A stretch of DNA of 64,000 nucleotides from Rhizomys pruinosus (GCA_009823505.1 VZQC01009573.1:170574-234573); one strand, 5' to 3'; shown: positions 33,713-44,850, counted from the first letter of the stretch. Numbers and translations are program-made. The notes: generated from the sequence alone by a model not told the origin.

Positions 33713-34195
33713 TGTGGAGGAAATATAGAGACAAAAGATCAAAAATGAAAAAATGCAGAAATTGCCACACGTTATCAAACAGACCATGACTACTTGGCAC
33801 CTGACTCTGGTGACTTTCGATGTCCTATACAAACACCTACAATTTGACTCCTAATGAGCCATGGTGCCTTACCACAAGCAGCCAATCTCAAAACAGATAA
33901 CTGATGCTGTAACTTTTGCTACTTAATAAGACAGTGAGATGCCCACTTTTACATCCAGATATAGATCCTATGCAAATCCACACACTCCACTTGATAAGAA
34001 CAAATAACTTCCCTTAGCTGTTAGAAAGAATGCCGTTTCCTTCAGGATGGGGTTAGGGATTCACCTTTTGTATCTAAGTCCCTCTTGCTGTGTATTATCT
34101 TCATTCGATCTTTTTGTTTGTGTTTCGGTTTGATAATTATCTTTACCTCTGCACCTTCAGCTTGTCACCACTGATCCTCCCGGCATGACAGGACT
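33713..34195 (+). mobile_element. 3' LTR remnant of the retroviral element
   Basis: It begins TGTGGAGG at 33,713 and shares words with the left end (see 29,574). No clear poly-A signal is readable, and the end near 34,190 (catgaca) is a guess. An antisense B2 follows at 34,213. Confidence 0.5.
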
Positions 34196-34212
34196 CTTAA
34201 CATAAACATCTT

Positions 34213-34442
34213 TTTTCAAAATTTTATTTTTATTTTATAGTATATGAGTGTTTTGCCTGCATGTTTGTAGGTACATCACATGCATGTAATGCCCATGGAG
34301 GTCAAAAGAGGTGGGGGGTCAGATCCCCTAGAAATGGAGTTACCAACGGTTGTTAGCCAGAGGACTCGGTTGTTTGGGGAAGCAAACCTGGTCCTCTGCA
34401 AGAGCGGCTGGTGCTCTTAACTGCTGAGCCATCTCTCCAGCC
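34213..34442 (-). mobile_element. B2-superfamily SINE
   Basis: Antisense B2: T-rich start, 'cccatggaggtcaaaagagg', 'tcctctgcaagagcggctgg' and the head 'gagccatctctccagcccc'. Flanking words 'cttaacataaacat' and 'ctcaacatgaacat' may be a diverged target-site duplication. Confidence 0.9.
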
Positions 34443-34820
34443 CCTCAACATGAACATGTTAAAAACAGAAATCCCGATTCCCATCCCTTATTTATTTGTT
34501 TCAAAGGTGTCTACTCATGCTTCTTAGATCATCAGATCTAGGATTCACCCTGGATTATGTCTTCCCTTTCCCCTAAGGAAGCCCCTTCACCCTGGCCTCC
34601 CAAATAAGTATAAACATAATTTAGCTACATTCTTAATAGAATGAGGAGTATTGTATACATGATGAGATAGGGTGTTGTGAGGGAGAAAGGCTTGGGGCTC
34701 CTCTTCATACGTGACCAGGAATCTCTTCTAGAAAGGTGATAATTCCATCATCAGGATGTTGGACAGGGATGGCCATACAAAGGCCAAGGGGCCTGTCATT
34801 TCAGGCAGAAGGAACAGCTT
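34443..34820. other. Unassigned sequence
   Basis: No recognised repeat or exon. It may include a little of the retroviral right flank. Confidence 0.4.
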
Positions 34821-34833
34821 GGAACATAATTCT

Positions 34834-34993
34834 TTTTTTTATTATTCACTTAAAATTTTATTAATGTCATTTTTTTCTCTGTTAATTTCATATTATTCTA
34901 AAATATGGATACATACTCTCCACCTATATACAGTAATTACAGAGTCTGAAAATAATTGGTGGGTGGATTCTGGAGCCCATTGAGGGATTCGCA
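34834..34993 (-). mobile_element. Very short L1 insertion with clean target-site duplication
   Basis: A 160-base antisense L1 3' UTR of the young subfamily (compare 'atggatacatactctccacc' at 34,905 with 7,587). The direct repeat ggaacataattct flanks it at 34,821-34,833 and 34,994-35,006. This is the expected product of target-primed reverse transcription with severe 5' truncation. Confidence 0.93.
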
Positions 34994-35006
34994 GGAACAT
35001 AATTCT

Positions 35007-35328
35007 AAGACAGAAAATGGTGGATTTGAATGCGGGAAGCCAGCAGGAGCTCGGGCTGAGTAGGGCGGCCCACACAGGACACCTTAAGTCAAAATAAGGG
35101 TCTGGGCTTTACTGATGGAAGTGCAGTGGCAGAGCATTGGCAACTTGAACCTGCGTAGCGGAGTGGCATACACCATTTCATTTTGTCAAGTTTACTGCAG
35201 ACCCTAGGGTCGTGTGAAATGAGCAGATTTGTAGCTTCCACTCTCGTTACTGCTGCATCCAGATGCTATTGATTGGACTGGAAACACAGAGAAGTGCTGG
35301 GAACAAATGTAAAGGAAGCACTTAGAGG
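35007..35328. other. Unassigned sequence
   Basis: Unique-looking DNA right of the short L1. No gene recognised. Confidence 0.4.
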
Positions 35329-35480
35329 AAGGAAGGAAGGAAGGAAGGAAGGAAGGAAGGAAGGAAGGAAGGAAGGAAGGAGAAGGGAGGGGAAGGAGGG
35401 AGGGAGGGAGGAGGAGGGAGGGAGGGAGGGAGGGAGGGAGGGAGGAGGGAGGGAGGGAGGAGGGAGGAGGGAGGGAGGAA
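35329..35480. repeat. (GGAA)n / (GGGA)n purine tract
   Basis: GGAA units (about 35,329-35,380) pass into GGGA-type units to about 35,480, almost all purine on this strand. Open frames across it (35,273-35,557 plus; 35,204-35,657 minus) are low-complexity artefacts. Confidence 0.95.
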
Positions 35481-35506
35481 AAGGGGAGGAAAATCTTGAG
35501 AAACAA

Positions 35507-35630
35507 AGATTTTTTTTCCAGGCCTGGAACTCACTCTGTAGACCAGGCTGTCCTTGAACTCACAGAGATCCGCCTGCCTCTGCCTCCGAGTGCTGGGATT
35601 AAAGGCATTTGCCACCACACTCGGCTGAGA
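35507..35630 (-). mobile_element. B1 SINE, truncated
   Basis: Antisense B1: 'ctggaactcactctgtagac', 'gagatccgcctgcctctgcc', 'gctgggattaaaggcatttg'. The B1 3' end is lost where it meets a short T run next to the purine tract. Confidence 0.92.
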
Positions 35631-36119
35631 AACTAAAACTTTAAAAACTGTATTCAAAATCAGACTGGTAGTCCTGACAACAGATGAGGGAAAGAAGCAA
35701 AGGCATGAGAAGGACGGGAGCCCAAGGTGCTGGGCACAGGCATTGCCCTGAGGTGGGCAAGGGAGGCAGGGGAAGGGAGAAGAGGACTTCGCCTTTCATG
35801 AAGTTCCTCAAAGGACCGTCCAATCTAGAAAACTGAAGCAGAAGAAGAACCCTACCTACCAGCCCATGGAAGAATAAAGGCAGCATGGAATTATGGGGAA
35901 TGTGAATTGAAAACAAACACAATCTGCTTGTGAAGGAACCCACAGAATGTGGTATCGGAAGTCACAGTTTCACACAGTGAAATAAACGCAAACCAGGGAA
36001 ATGCTGTTCATCACTGTTCCTGACTACTGACGGCCCAAAACACAACCAGAAGTAAATGCAAAATGAAGCCACAGAGGGTGCATGAGTTACACTGAAAGAA
36101 GTAATCCCAGGTTAGTAGT
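35631..36119. other. Unassigned sequence
   Basis: No recognised gene or repeat. It includes a purine-rich patch at 35,755-35,785. Confidence 0.4.
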
Positions 36120-36560
36120 TTACTATAAAAGTATTATAGCCTACACAAGAAATTAGACCACTTGACAGGGAACTAACTGGCAGACAATAATCAAGGGCTG
36201 TAACACTAAAAAGTCTAGAGTGCTTGAAAACACAACCTGAAAGAGACCATAAAATAATCATGGAAATGAAAATGAAATTATTGGGTACCATGAAAGCAAG
36301 AAGCAAAGTGAAAACAAAACCAAAATACATATTGCTTTTAAATATTAAAACTCAGTCATTAAATTTTAAAAACTCAATGAGTAGGTTAAATAGCAGATGA
36401 GCACCAGCTCGAGAGAAAGTCAGTAAAGTTCAGAACGTGTCTGAGGAAGAAATACAAATGCAGTTTCACAGCATCCAAAGAAATCTGAACTGTGCAAGGG
36501 TGGTCAGGAAACAGACAGACAGAAGAAAAGGTTTAACATTTACCCAGTAGGACAACACGA
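36120..36560 (+). mobile_element. Possible ancient L1/HAL1 ORF1 fragment
   Basis: 'actcaatgagtaggttaaat', 'agcagatgagcaccagctcg' and 'gaggaagaaatacaaatgca' are ordered like old mammalian L1 ORF1 (coiled-coil part). Divergence is very high and the boundaries are vague. Confidence 0.45.
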
Positions 36561-38165
36561 AGAGAGAACAGTGAGAGAAACATTATTTGGGTCCAATCAC
36601 AGTACTTCATTCTCTTGCACATAAGGTTTGGTCCAAGGGAAACATATCCAAATAAATCCAAATCGAGTGTTCCCCTAGGGTAGATAAATGATGTGGAGTG
36701 AGTCATGATCTTGTCACAGTGCTGCTAAACTGGCCTACAGTGTACAATGTGAATAGGAGACTCCTGCACTGGGCATGGGGAGCAGATGGAGTGTGTCCAG
36801 TGTGGAATGCACTTTTATGTTGCCTTTGCTTTGGCCCCCTGCTGTGCTCTTTATTCCTTGGGGGTGGTAGAATGAATTTGACTTGATCACTGCATAGCCA
36901 AAACCTCAGAGGTGGAGAGGGGATGAGCTGGGGCCTCCTGATAGCTATTCTATGGCTCTTTCTACTGTATCTTCCTCCTTTCTAATTCTATGCTGCTATG
37001 TACCAGGCCTGACAATGATTGAGAGCTACATAAAGTGATTTTAACCTTTTCTCAATCCTGGTTGGGCTTCATATTAAGGCCAAATGCACCAGCCTCCCTC
37101 TGTAGCCAGAGCCTCTTGCTGTGTTGTTTTGGCAAGAGGGTCACATTTGGAATAGGGTGGGCTCCCGGGGCTCCTTGTAAAGGTTGGTAGACAATGAGGT
37201 TTTATATTTTATAGTTGGTATGAAAAATCCTCTGCTCATGCCCTGAGGGAGAGTAAAACAAAATCATCATGCTGGTACCTGAAGCCAGCCCACCCGAGTG
37301 ACAATGGGGTGTGCTGAGTGATCAAGACAGAGCAGCAGACACAATGATTAAGAGAGGAGGATGGGCTGGTGAAAATACAAAACACATTGCAAATACAAAA
37401 TCACTGCACACACATTATAGACAAGAATGAAATAATCTACTTAACTCCCTTTGTATTTCGAGTGAAACCCAAGGGAAGCCAAGTTAATCAGCTCTGAGGA
37501 TTTCTGGAACCACCACTTCCCCTCCAGGATGCCAGATTGTTTTCCCTCCCTAGAAGTCATGCCTTAAACTGCAATGTAGATAGATGGCTTGTCCTGTTTG
37601 TTTAGGGAGCAGAGATCTCAGTTACACCTGCTGTATCAGCATCTTACACCTTTCAGCAAAGGATCATGATAGTATTAAGAGTTGCCTTAAAGTCAGCTAG
37701 GATGGGTTCAGTGGACATGGGGAGTAGACAGCGTGCCTCCCAGAGAGTCCTGCAGGGTACAAGGACTGTTCACAACTGCCACATGAGCTCCTGGCAGAAC
37801 AACCCAGCTGTCAGCCCTCATCAGAACTGCCTTAGATGGCAAATGCCTTCTCAGCCATAGCCACATTTTGTCCCAGAGCACCCATGAGTGGCTCACAAGG
37901 AGGTAGGAAGTTCACCTAGCTTCCCATCTCACCATGGCCTTGGCCTTTGCTAAGACTGAATGTCAGGCCATCTTTTCTCCAGCCCTATCTTACATCACCC
38001 TTCCCCTTCCAGAGGTGGAAATTCCAAGAGCATCCCTGAATGAATGTCCTGGACTCTAATCACCTCACGATCTCCTTGCATCGCAACAACACAGCCTCTA
38101 TCAATCACCACTTGCTACTTCACTTCCTCTGATGGGCTTGGCTAGGACTATATGAAACACATGTG
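36561..38165. other. Unassigned sequence, no gene seen
   Basis: About 1.6 kb with no recognised repeat. The longest frames are about 60 codons. It could be unique intergenic or intronic DNA. Confidence 0.45.
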
Positions 38166-38180
38166 ATGAACTGAATTCTT

Positions 38181-38404
38181 TTTTTTTTAATTTACTATAT
38201 TTTTATGTGTATGAGTGTACTGTCTACATGTAGGTTGGTGCAACCATGTCGTGCAATGCCACGGAGGTCAGAAGAGGACATCAAATTCCCCTGGAACTGG
38301 AGTTAAAGATGGTTCCTAGCCACCATGTGGGTGCTGGGAATTGAACCCGGGTCCTCTGCAAGAGCAGTCGGTGTTCTTAATCGCTGAGCCATCTCTCCAG
38401 CCCC
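38181..38404 (-). mobile_element. B2-superfamily SINE with target-site duplication
   Basis: Antisense B2 flanked by atgaactgaattctt at 38,166-38,180 and 38,406-38,420. It has the young 3' half ('ccatgtcgtgcaatgccacg') but a single copy of the 17-bp unit, so it is intermediate between the old B3 form and the duplicated form. Confidence 0.95.
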
Positions 38405-38420
38405 AATGAACTGAATTCTT

Positions 38421-38694
38421 ACTCTGGTTAAATCCGAGGATTCCCAGAGGCAAACTAGGTCCTCTGCCAATCCTATGAGAATAGAACACATGACACTCAA
38501 TAATGTGAGGTGCATATACCTCTGCAAGGAAGGACTTACTGCCCATGTGTGAGCAGTCCAGCGAACAATCTTCAGCTGTCAGTGTCTTCAGGATCAACCT
38601 CACCTGCAGAGTGGCCTCACTGATGCACACATCTCTTTTGGACAGCCCACAGTTAGCCACTGAGTTGGGGCATAAAGGCCCAGTTACTTCAGTC
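38421..38694. other. Unassigned sequence
   Basis: No recognised repeat or exon. Confidence 0.4.
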
Positions 38695-38775
38695 CAATGT
38701 GGAGCACCTCTGATGTGCCAGTCGCTTCCAGAGCTTTATGCACTTTAACCCACATTACAACTGTGGATCTTCCTT
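38695..38775 (-). mobile_element. MIR SINE fragment
   Basis: 'gagcacctctgatgtgccag' followed by 'cagagctttatgcactttaa' and 'cccacattacaactg' is the antisense MIR start (gcacctactatgtgccaggc ... ctttacat). Confidence 0.6.
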
Positions 38776-40650
38776 TGCCCAACTCAATCATTCTTTTCTT
38801 TTCTCCCATGGATGACACATTTCCTCTCTGCTTCTACATCTGGATACCTCAACCTGTACCACTATATAATTAACAGCTCCTTTTCCAACATAGCTTGTCG
38901 GGTGCTTACTTAATAAATAAAGTGTGCTTGGACCCTGGGAGTTAGGGACAGCTAACTCTTCATCTGAGATAATGGTGAGATAAAATTGGTGTTTCTGCTC
39001 TTTGGCATAGCAGTCAATTAATTGTACAGTGACCCTGGCATCAATTAGAGAGCATTCTGAAGCCAGGAGTTCACCAGTCAATGAAGTCATGGTAGGTCTG
39101 ATTCCAAGCAAATGAGAAGTAATAATGGGAAACAGAACCTGAGCATCCTGCTCTGTGACATGAAAGAGAGTCTAATTGCTCTTGCCACAGTGTTTTAACA
39201 TTAATGACACACTGTATGAATCTACAGCTATTAAACTATTGTTATTTGATAACACATTTTAAATTTGAAATAAATATTTTGGAGTTAATGGACTAAAAAA
39301 ATGAAATGGAACATTTAACAAAAAATCAAATATTCTGTCCATGAGAGTTGATGCCAACCCTATAAATTCTGAAGTGCTTATTGATACTCACTGTGTTCCC
39401 CCAGGATATCACTGACCACATAACAACCAGAAGATACAAATCTACTAAAGTTCTGGTGTCAACTTCCAAAGATTTGGCATAAGCGCATAGAGCACTGGAA
39501 TATACAAAGGATGGCATTTCATTTTGGTCATTGCTCCTCTAAATAATTTCTATTTTCTGTCTCTTGTGCATAAAAAAGTGAAACTGATGGAACTTAGGAC
39601 ACTACTCCAAAATAATGGTAACCTGACGTATTGAATATTTTAAGCTGAAGGAATCAGTAAAACAGAAGAACCCAGAAAGCCATTGTCCCCACTCTGCCCT
39701 GGGGCAGGTCTACGGTTACCAAGGATTTTCTGATCTCTCCCAGAAGAACCATTGTCCTGAAAGAGGCGGGCTCCCTCTACCTAGAAGAAATATTCTTGTC
39801 TCTATAGGCACAGAGAATCTAACACAGAGACTGAAAATTTTACCTCAGCTTGTTACAGTAGAACATATCATATTGGAAAAACAATAACAGGAATGCCACT
39901 TTCAAATCAGATACCCAGAAACAAAGAATGAAGACACGGTATTATTTCGGATCCCGAATACAGCAGGCCCAAGGAAATCAACTTCAAAGACTGAGAAATA
40001 ACAACAGTCCTTTTCCAGTATATATAGACAAATTAGCTTCATTTCAGATCTACTCTGGCACTGGTGGGTGCCAGGGCCTTCCAGCCTACATGACTGGGGC
40101 CATGGCCAGGGGTCTCCAAATTACATGTCATAAAAGTGGTGAGGGAGTTGGAATTCTAAGGAGGAAGTATGTTTACAGAATCAAAACCAAAGATTATACA
40201 CCTGTTTTCTCAAGTACAAGAGGACTGTTTTCCATGCTAGGTATGCTAGGATTTGTTTTCTTAAGCCACCAGGGGCTGTTTTCTCATACCAGCTCCTCTG
40301 GGTCCTTTTTTTTTTTTCTCAATTTATTTTAGTTTTCTTCCTTAATATTTTCAGTTTTCCACTTCAATATGGCCCTATCACACTCTCCACTGCTATCTAT
40401 TCTTCATCAAACCTATCATAAAAATATACAGATTTAGCCATGTTCTTGAATTTCATTTCCTTATGTGACACAAGACTTATAGTAAATAAAAACGCGTACT
40501 TTTCTCCTGTTCATCTGTCTTCTGTTAGCGTAGCCGCAGGCATGAATCGACAGTGGCGAAAGGCCAGTCTCCTTCCCCACAGAGCCATTGATAGCAATGT
40601 GCCCGATCCATTGCCAGGAAAGTTTGAAAGGAAACTATGATGCTGTTCTC
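38776..40650. other. Unassigned sequence with a CpG-containing stretch
   Basis: About 1.9 kb with no recognised repeat. Near 40,499-40,640 a pyrimidine tract and TTAG precede a relatively CpG-rich stretch that stays open in one frame to a stop at 40,638. It resembles a splice acceptor, but no donor or known product was found. Confidence 0.4.
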
Positions 40651-40667
40651 ATAAATACATTGATGCT

Positions 40668-40923
40668 GGGCTGGAGAGATGGCCTAGCGGTTAAGAGCAC
40701 CGACCACTCTTACAGAGGACACGGGTTCGATCCCCAGCACCCACATGGCGGCTGAGAACCGTCTGAAACTCCAATTCCAGGAGAACTCCAGTTCCAGGGG
40801 AATCTGACACCCTCATCTGACCTCCGCAGCATTGCACGACACAGGTGCACACACCTGCATGCAGACAGTACATTCATACACATACAGAAATAAATAAAAA
40901 AAGTAATAAAAAAAATTTTTAAA
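40668..40923 (+). mobile_element. Full-length young B2-superfamily SINE (reference copy)
   Basis: It has a complete head 'gggctggagagatggcctag', A box, B box (gggttcgatcccc, 40,723), the 17-bp unit twice (40,767-40,783 and 40,784-40,800) and the young 3' half with an A-rich tail. The flanks 'ataaatacattgatgct' (40,651-40,667) and 'ataaatacatcgatgct' (40,924-40,940) are a target-site duplication with one mismatch. It is the best copy in the window. Confidence 0.97.
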
Positions 40924-41079
40924 ATAAATACATCGATGCTTCAAACTGGAACTTTTCAGTAATGACTCAATTTTTTGAGTTATTTTTAATGTAAAACATC
41001 TGACCTGATCAGAGCAAGATGTCATTATAAATTCAGTTAAATGAATCAATGCAACCTTAAATTCAGATTTTAAAGAAGT

Positions 41080-41238
41080 TTAAATTAAGCAGGGTGTGGC
41101 CTGCACATCTTTAGTCCCAGCATTCTGTAGGCAAAGGTAGTTGGATCTCTGTGAGATTGTGAGTGCCAAGCCAGCTGGGACTACATTCAGGGAGAATCTG
41201 TCTCAAAAGACCAAAAATAAATAAATAAATAAATATAA
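41080..41238 (+). mobile_element. B1 SINE, internally deleted, with (AAAT)n tail
   Basis: 'gcagggtgtggcctgcacat', 'ttagtcccagcattctgtag' and 'gccaagccagctgggactac' to 'aatctgtctcaaaagacc', then AAAT units at 41,215-41,238. A stretch corresponding to the B1 centre is missing. Confidence 0.85.
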
Positions 41239-41239
41239 A

Positions 41240-42282
41240 AAAAAGAAGAAAAAAAGTTTAAACCAAAATTATGTTTGCATAATAATTAAACACATTTTAA
41301 ACACAAATTTTGATGGAGTACAGCATGATGATAAACCATCTAACAAAACATGTGCACCAGAGATGTACTTGGGATTTGGTATGATCCAAAATAATTGACC
41401 TCTGTATTTAGATAAGTTGTGATGTTCCACCAATCAAAACAGTATCAATAAATATAGAAACATATACATGTTATATATAGTTAAACTGAGCTGCATAATT
41501 TTTGTGAAAATCTAAATTAAAATACAGTCTAAACGTATGTGTTTTTGTTCTCTATTGCCCTGCCTTACACAGCATTTTTGAAATATTATAACCTTTGCAT
41601 AAAATATTTGAAAATCATCCTAAGTGTCCTATAATTCTGCTGAATGTTTTCAAAATGAGTTTGGATCCTATTTGTTTGAATCAGTTAGAAATGTTTCATC
41701 ATTTTCAATGATTTAAGGTTCAAAAAATTTCAGCTTTCTAGATGCTTAGATAATTGAGATTATTAGATAATAAGTTTTAAAAGCAGCAAGACACTAAAAT
41801 GTATCCCTGCTGCCAAAAGGCAAATTAAAACAAATTTAGTAATAAAGCTAATTGGTTTTTATTTGCAATTCATGAATGGAAGCAGACCCTACAAAGCATA
41901 AAGGGAGCTCCTCCAGGCAACTGAAGAACTGGGTTTTGTAAGATGATAACAACGAAATAGAACAATACAGGAAAAACAGACTGCTTAAAACCAGGTTACC
42001 TTTTTGTATGCAGTAGAGCAGAGAGGATGTCCTTTCTGTACTGACAGGAGGAGTCTGTATTGAGATCTGCTCTATTTGGGAATCTACCTGCCTTGTTGAA
42101 GTTTCACTTTCATTATGTGACACTTTGCATGAACCATCCCATTTTGTTAGAACCCATGTAGGAGCTCAGTCCAGTCACAGCCTTCCATAGCTCTCACAGC
42201 ATGAAAACAAGAAAAGAACTTCACTTTTCCAGTGTTGAAATCCTGCACTTGAACTTTGAAGTATCTCAATTTGTAAACGGAT
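41240..42282. other. Unassigned AT-rich sequence
   Basis: About 1 kb of AT-rich DNA without recognised repeats. The frame on the minus strand at 41,848-42,123 (91 codons) has no supporting context. Confidence 0.45.
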
Positions 42283-42908
42283 TTTTTTTTGCTTCTTTTT
42301 TTCATTTTTTAAATTTATTATATTATATATATAATATATATATATATATAGTATATGATTAATTGAAGATTATGTTACAAATCGAATCTAGATCTGTGTC
42401 CCCTTCCCAGCCCCCCCTGACCCCACCAGATTCACCATTTCAGTCAGTTCTTTGATGCAGTCTTTTCTGTTGTTGGGGTTGTTGTTGTGCTTTCCAATAT
42501 GCATCACTCCCAACAAGAAATATTTACAACTAGGTTATTGGTGCTAGCATCCACAGATGAGGGATACCATTCATTGTTTGTTTTTCTGGGACTGTGTTAC
42601 TTCACTTAACATAAAATCTTCTAGCTCCATCCATTTACCTGCAAAGTTCATGATGTCATCTTTCTTTATCACTGCATAGAACTCCATTGTGTAGATGTAC
42701 CACATTTTCTCTATCCATTCGTCAGTTGAGGGACATTTGGGTTGGTTCTAGCTTTTTGCTATTGTGAACAGAGCTGCAATAAACATAGCTGTGCATGTAT
42801 CTCTGTGGGTATATACCCAGGAGTGGTATGACTAGGTCAGGTGGTAGGCTCATTTTGAATCTTTCAAGGGTTCTCCACACTGCTTTCCATAGTGGCTTGT
42901 ACACTATT
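42283..42908 (-). mobile_element. L1 LINE 3' end, minus strand (older subfamily)
   Basis: Antisense of the same subfamily as 2,110-3,570: a TA-rich stretch (42,308-42,352), CAA-rich 3' UTR words (antisense 'gttgttgggg...'), then the ORF2 end ('gggactgtgttacttcactt', 42,588; 'ctccattgtgtagatgtacc', 42,681). These short words are intact, unlike those in the younger copies. Confidence 0.85.
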
Positions 42909-42949
42909 TTTTTTTTAAGAAAAGGAAGTGTAAATATTTATTTTAAAAA

Positions 42950-43175
42950 TGGGGGCTGGGGCTGGAGAAATGGCTCAGCAGTTAAGAGCACTGGCTGCTC
43001 TTGCAGAGGATCCAGGTTCAGTTCCCAGCACCCACATGACAGCTAACAACTATTAGTAACTCCAGTTCCAGGAGATCCAATGCCCTCTTCTGACCTCTCC
43101 AGGCATTGCCAACACAGGTATATTCACACACATTCAGGCCATACCTCATACATATAAAATGGAAAAAAAAAAAAA
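42950..43175 (+). mobile_element. B2-superfamily SINE (older form)
   Basis: Head 'ggggctggagaaatggctca', B box 'aggttcagttcccag', then 'aactccagttccaggagatc' once only, older 3' half and an A run at 43,159-43,171. It has no 17-bp duplication. Confidence 0.93.
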
Positions 43176-43179
43176 CCCC

Positions 43180-43660
43180 ACAAATTTGCCACCTAGGACT
43201 TAAAATATTTCACAAGACATTGCCAAAAATATATTCAGTTGGACATCTATATCAAAATTCTGCCTCGCAAGGCTCAGGAACAATTGTTGAAGAGGGGGTA
43301 GATGATCACAGGAAGATTTCCAAACAGCTGGTCATTTACTCATCTGGACTCACAGCACTGGTGACAGTGTGCACAAGTCCCATGCAAGCTTGAACCAGAT
43401 AAAATCCCAGCACAGACGTGAGGAAGTGGTTAAGAAACCTCAATGCTACTCGAAGAGCTCTTGACAACCTTTGGCTGCAGGGAGGGGAGTCAGTCTATTC
43501 CAATGATGCGACTCATGGTAGGTTAACCAGGCCCCAGTGGATGAATATGAAATTAGTATTGGGGTAGCAAGGCGGCAGGGTGTATTATCTGAAGGAGGTA
43601 TAAAAATTGTAAAAAAATTATTTCAATTTTAAAAAGTCCAAACAAATGTACATGTATTCA
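43180..43660 (+). mobile_element. Lx-type L1 3' UTR
   Basis: 'ggactcacagcactggtgac', 'tgcacaagtcccatgcaagc', 'gataaaatcccagcacagac' and 'ggtaggttaaccaggcccca' follow the Lx 3' UTR. It is diverged and non-coding. Confidence 0.7.
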
Positions 43661-44704
43661 GACCTGCACCTCAAAGAGATTGTTTTTATTCATCTGATCT
43701 GTTTGCAAACTGAATAAATCTGGGTGGGAGAATGTGAGAAAGGTCAGATGCCACACCATCTGCCTCTGCGTTGCATACAGACAGATTTCATATAAGAAAT
43801 TGGGAGGCAACTCCACAGCCTGCAAGTTAAACTAGATTATCTGACATGACAGTATGTTAACTCAACTCTCTAAACTATCATTCCTTTTTCATGTGTGTCA
43901 AATGTGTCTCCTAGGAGCCCTGAGCCTACTTACCCATCGCCTACATTAATATTCTCAGGACCCTTCAGGTTCTGCTGACACAGTATCACAGTGAGTGACA
44001 CACCCATCCCAAGCTTGGGGTAGAACTGCAAGACTGTGATTTTTCTTCCTTCCCTTAATGAATGGTCAGAAATTTTGTATGAAGCTCTTACTTTAAATTA
44101 TATGAGTGAGTGGAGACAAGAAAAGCTAAATCTTGCAAAAAATAAACCAGGCAAAAAATAATGACTAAACAAGATTAAGTTGGCAAGCTTTGCCTTATAA
44201 AATAATTTAGAAGAAGGGTACTCAAAGTAGAGGTAAAAAGACAGTACCCTTGAAACTAAATTAGAATTGAGAGTACAGTGCACTTAACAGATTGTACTAA
44301 TCCAATTAAGTATGGAGGCAGGAGGGCATTCTCAGACAAGCTATGGTCTACAGAGAAGGTCAATTGCAGGTTCATTTCAAATTTATTAACCATCAAATAC
44401 AAGTTTGAGGAGAATTCAGATGTGACATAGCAAGACCATATTAGGAGGAAATCACAATCTTAAAGAAAAACACAGTGATAGATATTTGAGAAAAAGGTGT
44501 TTTATAAAAAAAAAACTAAAGGTGATGATAACTCTGAATTTTTAAATGTTTTATTCTCAATATAAAGAAGTTTTAAATTTGCTTTGATATACACAGACAT
44601 CTATTATTCTTTGTAAGGAAAACTTATTTTTGAAACAGTGTTTGCATAGGACTAGCTTATGAATGCAATAATACAGTTGAAACTAAGGTATTCATTCATA
44701 ATAT
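43661..44704. other. Unassigned sequence
   Basis: About 1 kb with no recognised gene or repeat. Confidence 0.45.
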
Positions 44705-44850
44705 TTTTTTGAGACAGGGTCTCCCTGTAGCCCCAGCTGGCTTGGAACTTGCTATGGAGACCAGGCTGGTCTTGAACACTCACAGAGATCCACCTGCCTC
44801 TGCCTGCTCAGTGCTGAGATTAAAGGCAGGCGCTACCATGCCCAGCTCAT
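44705..44850 (-). mobile_element. B1 SINE
   Basis: Antisense B1: 'gagacagggtctccctgtag', 'ccaggctggtcttgaacact', 'gagatccacctgcctctgcc'. Nearly full length. Confidence 0.93.

Larger units (their letters stand above)
29574..34195 (+). mobile_element. Decayed class-I-like endogenous retrovirus
   Basis: Two related LTR-like ends (29,574 onward and 33,713-34,195) enclose pol-like and env-like traces in the correct order. The interior is cut by a B2, a B1, an LTR-like element, a B1 fragment and a further B2. gag and much of pol are missing or unrecognisable. Every coding trace is interrupted by stops and frame changes, so the element is an inert fossil. The class-I (gammaretrovirus-like) placement rests on the short Cys-Trp-Leu-Cys site and the pol wording, and is tentative. 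Confidence 0.55.

Noticed and set aside
35204..35657. Several 94-111-codon frames over the purine tract, rich in Pro/Leu/Ser or Gly/Glu/Arg
   Set aside because: They are low-complexity translations of GGAA/GGGA units that continue into a B1.
40691..40735. tRNA-like A and B boxes that might suggest a tRNA gene
   Set aside because: They are the internal pol III promoter of the B2 SINE. No cloverleaf with an anticodon arm is present.
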